A program made the position numbers and the translations under genes. From Streptomyces djakartensis (lineage in GTDB: Bacteria; Actinomycetota; Actinomycetes; Streptomycetales; Streptomycetaceae): a stretch of 64,000 nt of DNA. Positions 58,550 through 64,000 of this stretch are shown here, one piece after another; position 1 is the first letter of the stretch; every line of letters starts with the position of its first letter. The stretch spans positions 248,001 to 312,000 of the forward strand of contig NZ_BMWE01000007.1 in the NCBI RefSeq assembly GCF_014651075.1. Reading direction: 5' to 3'. The notes beneath the pieces are model-generated. The model saw nothing but the letters and a program-made list of their open reading frames with translations. It made no database searches and was not told the DNA's origin.

Positions 58550-59407
58550 ATGTCGATGAGTGCGGCGGTGGCGTGTACGGCGGCGGCGGTCTGCCTGCTG
58601 GGCGAGCGGAACCCGGCGGCGCGGCGGGCGCGGTTGCTGTTCTCCGGCGCCGGGAGCGCCGGGAGCGGGCCACCCGGGTGGCGGTCGGTGAACCCGGACG
58701 CGCTGCGGCGCCTGCGCGGGCGGCTGCGGGCCGAGTGGGCGGCGCCGGTGGCCGGGCTGGTACTGGCGGTACTGGGGGCGTCGGTGCTGCCGGCCGTCCT
58801 GGGGGCGGCCGGGGTACCGCTGCTGCGGCGTGTCCGGCTGGCCGGCCGGGCCCGGCGGGACCAGGAGCGCCGGGCGGATGCGGTGATCGCGTTGTGCGGG
58901 ACGCTCGCGGGGGAGGTGCGGGCCGGACGCCAGCCGGGTGAGGCGCTGATGCGGGCCGCGCGGGACCCCGGCGGCCTCGCGGACGCACAGGCGACGGTGC
59001 TGGCGGCGGCGCGGTTCGGCGGCGACGTGCCGGGTGCCCTCGCGACAGCCGCCCGGCGACCGGGGGCGGAGGGACTGCGGGGACTCGCGGCGTGCTGGCG
59101 GGTGGCCGTGGACCAGGGCGCGGGGCTCGCGGCGGGACTGGACCGGCTCACCGCCGCACTGCGCGCCGAACGGGATCAACGGGCCGACCTGCGAGCCCAG
59201 TTGGCGGGAGCTCGCACCACGGCCGTGATGCTCGCCGGGCTGCCGGCCCTGGGGCTGCTCATCGGAACCGCCCTCGGTGCCGACCCCCTCCATGTCCTGT
59301 TGCACACCACGGCGGGCCTGGGCTGTCTCACGGCCGGCGGGGCGCTGGAGGGCCTGGGGCTGTGGTGGGTGCTGCGGATCGTGCGGGGCGCGGAGGCGGC
59401 GGCATGA
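58550..59407 (+). CDS. tadB: TadB-like inner-membrane pilus protein
   Basis: About 285 residues, type II secretion F family with four membrane segments (LAGLVLAVLGASVLPAVLG; GLPALGLLIGTALG). Anchors the pilus machine. Overlaps tadC (ATGA). Confidence 0.85.
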   Translation: MSMSAAVACTAAAVCLLGERNPAARRARLLFSGAGSAGSGPPGWRSVNPDALRRLRGRLRAEWAAPVAGLVLAVLGASVLPAVLGAAGVPLLRRVRLAGRARRDQERRADAVIALCGTLAGEVRAGRQPGEALMRAARDPGGLADAQATVLAAARFGGDVPGALATAARRPGAEGLRGLAACWRVAVDQGAGLAAGLDRLTAALRAERDQRADLRAQLAGARTTAVMLAGLPALGLLIGTALGADPLHVLLHTTAGLGCLTAGGALEGLGLWWVLRIVRGAEAAA

Positions 59408-60189
59408 GCGGCGAAGTTTTCCACAGGCTGGGGGTGACCGTGGGGATTTTACTGGGCCTCGGGTGGTCGGTGCGGTGGCTGGTGGAGGCCCGGCGCCACC
59501 GGCGGATGCGGCGCCGGCTGGCCGGGCTGTCGGCCCGGGAAGCGACCGCTCCCGTCCAGCGCCTCGCGCTGCGCGGGACAGCGCGCAGATGGCTCCCTCC
59601 CCTCGGAGTGGGGTGCGCCGGGTGGGCGTTGGTCGGCGGGCTCGCCGGTGTCGCGGTGGGGCTGGCCAGTGCGGTGGGGATGTGGCGGTGGTGGCAGCGG
59701 CAGGAGGCGACCGCGGACGTACGGGCGCCCGACCTCGCCGAGGCGGCACGGCAACTGCCGCTGGCCGCCGACCTGCTGGCGGCCTGCATCGCCTCGGGCG
59801 CCGGCCCGGTGATCGCGGCACAGGCGGTGGGCGAGGCCCTGCGCGGCCCCGTGGGCGACGCGCTGGTCCATGGCGCGGCGGAAGTGCGGCTGGGCGGCGA
59901 ACCGGGTTCCGCCTGGCGGAGACTGGCCGCCCTCCCGGGCGCCGACGGCCTGGCCCGGCTGCTCGAGCGGGCCGCTGTGACCGGAATGCCCGCCGCCACA
60001 CCGGTGGCACGGCTCGCCGCCGAGGCCCGCGCCGACTGGGGCCGCGCCGCGACAGCCAGGGCACGCCGTGCGGGCGTCATCGTCAGCGCACCGGTCGGGC
60101 TGTGCTTCCTGCCCGCGTTCATCGCGGTCGGTGTGCTGCCCGTGGTGGTCGGGCTCGCGGGCGGGGTGCTGGGAGGGGGTGGCGGCTGA
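59404..60189 (+). CDS. tadC: TadC-like inner-membrane pilus protein
   Basis: A 261-residue T2SF-family protein. LPLAADLLAACIASGAGPVIAAQAVGEAL is the typical F-domain helix pair, and three to four membrane segments are seen. Partner of TadB. Confidence 0.87.
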   Translation: MSGEVFHRLGVTVGILLGLGWSVRWLVEARRHRRMRRRLAGLSAREATAPVQRLALRGTARRWLPPLGVGCAGWALVGGLAGVAVGLASAVGMWRWWQRQEATADVRAPDLAEAARQLPLAADLLAACIASGAGPVIAAQAVGEALRGPVGDALVHGAAEVRLGGEPGSAWRRLAALPGADGLARLLERAAVTGMPAATPVARLAAEARADWGRAATARARRAGVIVSAPVGLCFLPAFIAVGVLPVVVGLAGGVLGGGGG

Positions 60190-60261
60190 AGACGGACACG
60201 GATCGGCGAGGCGAGTCAGCGACAACCAGCAGAAGTACGGACTCTTCCCATGGGGGTTGAA

Positions 60262-60471
60262 ATGAATCAGGCGGTACGGGCACGGCTGCGTGCCCTGGTG
60301 TGCGGGATGCGCTCGGCGCGGAGGGACGCGGGGATGGTCACCTCCGAGTACGCGGTGGGAATCGTCGCGGCGGTGGCGTTCGCGGTCGTCCTCTACAAGG
60401 TGGTCACCAGCGGTGCGGTCGGCGCGGAACTGCAGGGCATCGTGCAGGAAGCCCTCAATGCGCGCATGTGA
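60262..60471 (+). CDS. DUF4244 pilin-like protein
   Basis: A 69-residue protein; RRDAGMVTSEYAVGIVAAVAFAVVLYKVV is a Flp-pilin-like cleavage/TM sequence (G-x4-E). Likely the major pilin subunit. ATG at 60262 has GGGG upstream; 60250 also in frame. Confidence 0.85.
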   Translation: MNQAVRARLRALVCGMRSARRDAGMVTSEYAVGIVAAVAFAVVLYKVVTSGAVGAELQGIVQEALNARM

Positions 60472-60823
60472 GCGGGGCGCGGACCGGGGGTTCGTCACGG
60501 CGGAGTCGGCGGTCGTGCTGCCCGTGCTGGTGATGTTCGCGATGGCGCTGGTCTGGGGGCTGCTGGCGGTGGCCGCCCAGATCCAGTGCGTCGACGCGGC
60601 ACGGACGGGCGCCCGCGCGGCGGCCCGCCAGGACCCGCCCGGCGCGGTCGTGCGCATGACCCGTGCGGCGGCGCCGCCCGGCGCGAAGGTCACCGTCAGC
60701 CGGGACGAGGAACACGTCCGGGTGGTCGTCGTGGCGGAGCCGCCGGTGTTACGGGGCCTGCCGTTCACCGTGCGCGAGGAGGCGGTGGCGTCGGTTGAGG
60801 AGGCCGTGGGGGTGGGCGCATGA
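60458..60823 (+). CDS. TadE-like pilus protein
   Basis: A 121-residue pseudopilin-type protein: DRGFVTAESAVVLPVLVMFAMALVWGLL (TadE motif). Overlaps the pilin gene by 14 bases and the next by ATGA. Confidence 0.85.
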   Translation: MRACERGADRGFVTAESAVVLPVLVMFAMALVWGLLAVAAQIQCVDAARTGARAAARQDPPGAVVRMTRAAAPPGAKVTVSRDEEHVRVVVVAEPPVLRGLPFTVREEAVASVEEAVGVGA

Positions 60824-61287
60824 GACGACGGGCGGCGGTGCGGGGACGCAGGACACCGCGCCGAGTGCGCGCGGGGGCCGCCTCGGACCAGGGCTCCGCC
60901 ACGGTCTGGAGCGTCGGGGCGATCGCCGTGCTGTGCGTGGTGTTCGGCGTCGTGCTGGCCCTCGGGCAGGCCGTCGTGGTCCGGCACCGGGCGGCGGGCG
61001 GTGCGGATCTCGCGGCGCTCGCGGCGGCGGACCACTGGGCCGAGGGCGCTGCGGCGGCCTGTGCCGACGCGGGCCGGGTGGCCCGGGCACAGGGCGTGCG
61101 GCTGGTGCGGTGTGAGGTCACCGGGGAGATCTCGGACGTGACGGCCGCGTCCGGCCGGGGGCCGTTCACAGCGGAGGTCAGGGCGCGTGCGGGCCCTCCG
61201 GCGGCCCGGCTGGATCTTCCGTCGGCCGGTCAGCCACTTCACCAGCTGCCTCCTTCGCCTCCGGAGCCCCCTCCAGCAGCACCGTGA
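60820..61287 (+). CDS. Rv3654c-family TadE-like protein
   Basis: A 155-residue protein: DQGSATVWSVGAIAVLCVVFGVVLALGQAVVVRHRAAGGADLAALAAA. The C-terminal Pro-rich tail lies in DNA shared with the helicase gene on the other strand (110 bases). Confidence 0.85.
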   Translation: MRRRAAVRGRRTPRRVRAGAASDQGSATVWSVGAIAVLCVVFGVVLALGQAVVVRHRAAGGADLAALAAADHWAEGAAAACADAGRVARAQGVRLVRCEVTGEISDVTAASGRGPFTAEVRARAGPPAARLDLPSAGQPLHQLPPSPPEPPPAAP

Positions 61288-63706
61288 GCAGCCGCACCGC
61301 CCCCCTTTTGTGCAGCGGATCGTTGCCGTTGCCGCACTTGGGGGACTGGATGCAGGACGGGCAGCCGGCGTCGCACTCACAGGAGGCGATGGCCTGGCGG
61401 GTGGCGGTCAGCCAGGTGCGGGCGGTGTGGAAGGCACGCTCCGCGAAGCCCGCGCCACCCGGATGGCCGTCGTAGACGAAGACCGTGGGCAGGAGCGTGT
61501 CCGGGTGGAGCGGGATCGACACCCCGCCGATGTCCCAGCGGTCGCAGGTCGCGAAGAGGGGCAGCAGGCCGATCGAGGCGTGCTCGGCGGCGTGCAGGGA
61601 GCCGCCGAGGATCTCCGGGCTGATCCGGGCCCGGTCCAGCTGGTCCTCGGTGACGGTCCACCACACCGCCCGGGTGCGCAGCGTACGAGGAGGGAGGTCG
61701 AGCTTCGTCTCGCCCAGGACCTCACCGGTGATGAGCCGGCGACGGAGGAAGGAGACGACCTGGTTGGTGACCTCGACGGAGCCGTAGCAGAGGCGGCCGT
61801 CACCCCAGGGGACCTCGACGTCGGTCTCCAGGACGGAGATCGACGTGGTGTCCCGGGCGACCGTGGAGTAGGGCGGGGCGGCCTCCTCGACGAGGGCGAC
61901 GGAGTCCTCCAGGTCGAGGGAGCGCACCAGGTAGGTGCGGCCCTGGTGGAGGTGGACGGCCCCCTCGTGCACCGTGGAGTGGGCGGCGCCCGCGTCGACC
62001 GTGCCGAGCAGCCGGCCCGTGCCCTCCTCGACGACCTGGACGGGGCGTCCGCCCTCGCCGCGGATGTCGGTCAGGTCGGCGGCGCGCTCGCGGCGGGTCC
62101 AGTGCCAGGCCCTGGTGCGGCGGCGCAGCAGCTTCGCCGCCTCCAGCTGGGGCAGCAGACCCTCGCAGGCCGGGCCGAAGAGATCGAGGTCCTCGTCCGT
62201 CAGGGGCAGTTCCGCGGCGGCCGCGCACAGGTGCGGAGCGAGGACGTAGGGGTTGTCCGGGTCGAGGACCGTCGACTCGACGGGCTGGTCGAACAGGGCC
62301 TCCGGGTGATGGACGAGGAACGTGTCCAGCGGGTCGTCCCGGGCGACCAGGACGGCGAGGGCGCCCTGCCCGGACCGCCCGGCCCGGCCGGCCTGCTGCC
62401 ACAGGGAAGCGCGCGTCCCCGGGTAGCCGGCGATGACCACGGCGTCCAGACCGGAGATGTCGATGCCGAGTTCGAGGGCGTTCGTCGCCGCGAGGCCCAG
62501 GAGTTCACCCGAATGGATGGCCCGTTCGAGTGCGCGGCGCTCCTCCGGGAGATAGCCGCCCCGGTAGGCCGCCACACGCCGGGCCAGCGACCGGTCGACC
62601 TCGGCCAGACGCTCCTGGGAGATGACGGAGATCAGCTCGGCGCCGCGCCGGGACCGTACGAAGGCGACCGAACGCACGCCCTGCACCGTGAGGTCGGTCA
62701 GCAGGTCGGCGGCCTCGGCGGTGGCCGTGCGGCGGACCGGGGCGCCCTTCTCGCCGTGCAGTTCGGTCAGCGGCGGCTCCCACAGGGCGAACACCAGTTC
62801 ACCGCGCGGTGAGGCGTCGTCGGCGACCTCGACGACCGGCAGGCCGGTGAGGCGGCGGGCGGCCACCGCGGGTTCGGCTGCGGTCGCGGAGGCGAGCAGG
62901 AACACGGGGGAGGCGCCGTAGCGGGCGCACAGGCGGCGCAGCCGGCGCAGCACCTGGGCGACGTGGGAGCCGAAGACGCCGCGGTAGGTGTGGCACTCGT
63001 CGATGACGACGTATCTCAGCGACTTCAGGAAGGAGGACCAGCGGGGGTGGGACGGCAGGATGCCGCGGTGCAGCATGTCCGGGTTGGTCAGCACGTAGTT
63101 GGCGTACTGGCGGATCCACTCGCGTTCCTCGAACGGAGTATCGCCGTCGTACACGGCCGGGCGCACCGAATGGCCCAACGGATGTGAAAATTTCTTCACC
63201 GAGCGGCACTGGTCCGCCGCGAGGGCCTTGGTGGGGGCCAGGTAGAGGGCTGTCGCGCCGCGGCCGTTCGGGGCCTCGGCGCCCTCCAGAAGGGTGGACA
63301 GTACCGGCACGAGGTAGGCCAGGGACTTGCCGGAGGCGGTGCCGGTGGCGACGACGACCGAGTCGCCGTCCAGGGCGTGCTCGGCCGCGTCTGCCTGGTG
63401 AGCCCAGGGATGCTCGATGCCCGCGGCCCGCACGGCTGCCACGACCTCGGCGCGGATCCGGTCCGGCCAGACGGCATGCCGGCCCTCGCGCGGGGGCAGG
63501 TGCTCCGTATGAGTAATGCGCGAAGCCCTGCTCGGACCGGACGCGAGCCGGTCCAGGACCGCGCCCGGCGCGGGTCGGGAGGCGGGGTCCGTCGGGGGTC
63601 GATCGGATCGGTGATTCTTGGCCATCGGCACCGAGTGTGTCACTGGCGTGACGGACAATGGAGTCAAGGCGTCGTGCACGCCTGCCGGTAAGTGATTGAA
63701 TGCCAT
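61178..63706 (-). CDS. DEAD/DEAH helicase with DUF1998 zinc domain (MrfA/YprA-like)
   Basis: About 842 residues. TGTASGKS (121-128), VVIDECHTYRG (DEAH-like), SATAAEP, ATNALELGIDISGLDAVV, QQAGRAGRSGQGALA. C-terminal four-Cys module CECDAGCPSCIQSPKCGNGN. Such helicases repair mitomycin-type DNA damage in Bacillus (MrfA). ATG at 63706 or 63625. Confidence 0.92.
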   Translation of the reverse strand: MAFNHLPAGVHDALTPLSVTPVTHSVPMAKNHRSDRPPTDPASRPAPGAVLDRLASGPSRASRITHTEHLPPREGRHAVWPDRIRAEVVAAVRAAGIEHPWAHQADAAEHALDGDSVVVATGTASGKSLAYLVPVLSTLLEGAEAPNGRGATALYLAPTKALAADQCRSVKKFSHPLGHSVRPAVYDGDTPFEEREWIRQYANYVLTNPDMLHRGILPSHPRWSSFLKSLRYVVIDECHTYRGVFGSHVAQVLRRLRRLCARYGASPVFLLASATAAEPAVAARRLTGLPVVEVADDASPRGELVFALWEPPLTELHGEKGAPVRRTATAEAADLLTDLTVQGVRSVAFVRSRRGAELISVISQERLAEVDRSLARRVAAYRGGYLPEERRALERAIHSGELLGLAATNALELGIDISGLDAVVIAGYPGTRASLWQQAGRAGRSGQGALAVLVARDDPLDTFLVHHPEALFDQPVESTVLDPDNPYVLAPHLCAAAAELPLTDEDLDLFGPACEGLLPQLEAAKLLRRRTRAWHWTRRERAADLTDIRGEGGRPVQVVEEGTGRLLGTVDAGAAHSTVHEGAVHLHQGRTYLVRSLDLEDSVALVEEAAPPYSTVARDTTSISVLETDVEVPWGDGRLCYGSVEVTNQVVSFLRRRLITGEVLGETKLDLPPRTLRTRAVWWTVTEDQLDRARISPEILGGSLHAAEHASIGLLPLFATCDRWDIGGVSIPLHPDTLLPTVFVYDGHPGGAGFAERAFHTARTWLTATRQAIASCECDAGCPSCIQSPKCGNGNDPLHKRGAVRLLTVLLEGAPEAKEAAGEVADRPTEDPAGPPEGPHAP

Positions 63707-63785
63707 CACGGCTGGCGAAGCGTCCAAGGGCTGAAGCCGAGATGCCCCGAGGGCGACCGCTCGATAGCAAGGTGCTGGAGGATCC

Positions 63786-64000
63786 GTGGACCTCTCCCTG
63801 TCGACCGAAACCATGGGCGATCGCACGATCGTCAGGGTCGGTGGCGAAATCGACGTATATACCGCGCCCAAGCTGCGCGAGCAGTTGGTCGAGCTGGTGA
63901 ACGACGGCAGTTTCCACCTTGTCGTCGACATGGAGGGCGTGGACTTCCTCGACTCCACCGGGCTCGGCGTGCTGGTCGGCGGCCTGAAGCGTGTGCGGGC
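63786..64000 (+). CDS. bldG: Anti-anti-sigma factor BldG, 3' end missing
   Basis: The first 71 codons of a STAS-domain protein nearly identical to Streptomyces Bld[18 protein letters not shown] then [18 protein letters not shown] with Ser57 in DSTGLG the phosphorylation site. GTG with GGAGG just upstream. Required for aerial growth and antibiotics. Divergent from the helicase, 79-base gap. Cut by the window end. Confidence 0.95.
   Translation, partial: MDLSLSTETMGDRTIVRVGGEIDVYTAPKLREQLVELVNDGSFHLVVDMEGVDFLDSTGLGVLVGGLKRVR

Noticed and set aside
61187..62812. 541-codon plus-strand ORF inside the helicase
   Set aside because: Shadow of the helicase gene with no domain; high-G+C antisense frame.

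Overview
The window reads as chromosomal DNA of a Streptomyces-type actinomycete. The evidence is very high G+C with G/C-rich third codon positions, many GTG/TTG starts behind AAGGAG-type ribosome sites, a WhiB-family regulator (wblA), the start of bldG, a Crp gene, SigE-type ECF sigma factor, actinobacterial MarP-like protease and a Tad pilus locus with a DUF4244 pilin. Many neighbouring genes follow an order I know from Streptomyces core chromosomes (ybaB-recR, ask-asd, wblA with two ArsA-like ATPases, crp-nth, acs, Tad cluster, helicase and bldG).

Layout. 1-12.8 kb: a truncated PstS-like protein, a SLATT membrane protein, ybaB-recR-DUF5063, PhzF isomerase, the aspartate-pathway pair ask-asd (with an internal start for an aspartokinase beta chain) closed by a strong terminator, an ECF sigma factor coupled to a membrane protein, SURF1 and an S9 peptidase. 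12.8-17.5 kb: an interspersed repeat, a two-RCK membrane protein without a recognisable potassium filter, a permease plus TIGR03943 partner, and a small Pycsar-effector-like membrane protein. 17.5-24.6 kb: the most unusual block, a minus-strand gene set for a probable ribosomally made, radical-SAM-modified peptide: STAND/TPR protein, a 67-codon precursor ending in Ile-Trp-Pro-Trp-Pro-Leu, an FxsB-like radical SAM/SPASM enzyme, a GNAT acetyltransferase, a 32-codon zinc-ribbon ORF, an orphan protein and a ComB-like phosphatase. 24.7-28.4 kb: PIG-L deacetylase, SRPBCC protein and zinc alcohol dehydrogenase, bounded by a tRNA-Pro(CGG). 28.5-44 kb: core housekeeping (metallophosphoesterase, YqeY, class A PBP, wblA, ArsA pair, RidA, NUDIX, MBL, Crp, Nth, NUDIX, MarP). 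44-56 kb: hydrolase, holin-like protein, NhaA, acetyl-CoA synthetase, a SulP-carbonic anhydrase fusion, a deacetylase lipoprotein, a Fic-like protein and an HAD phosphatase. 56-64 kb: CpaE-TadA-TadB-TadC-pilin-TadE-TadE-like pilus operon, convergent with a DUF1998-type helicase, then the 5' part of bldG.

How it fits together: most of the window is stable core genome. The 17-28 kb part, next to a tRNA gene and with several unfamiliar proteins and weaker G+C bias in places, looks like an accessory block. Its radical-SAM peptide operon is the best candidate for an undescribed system: the precursor lacks the FxSxx tail expected for FxsB partners and carries two tryptophans spaced W-x-W-x-L, the same spacing that is doubly crosslinked in darobactin (W-x-W-x-K). 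No CRISPR array, prophage, transposase or rRNA gene was seen.
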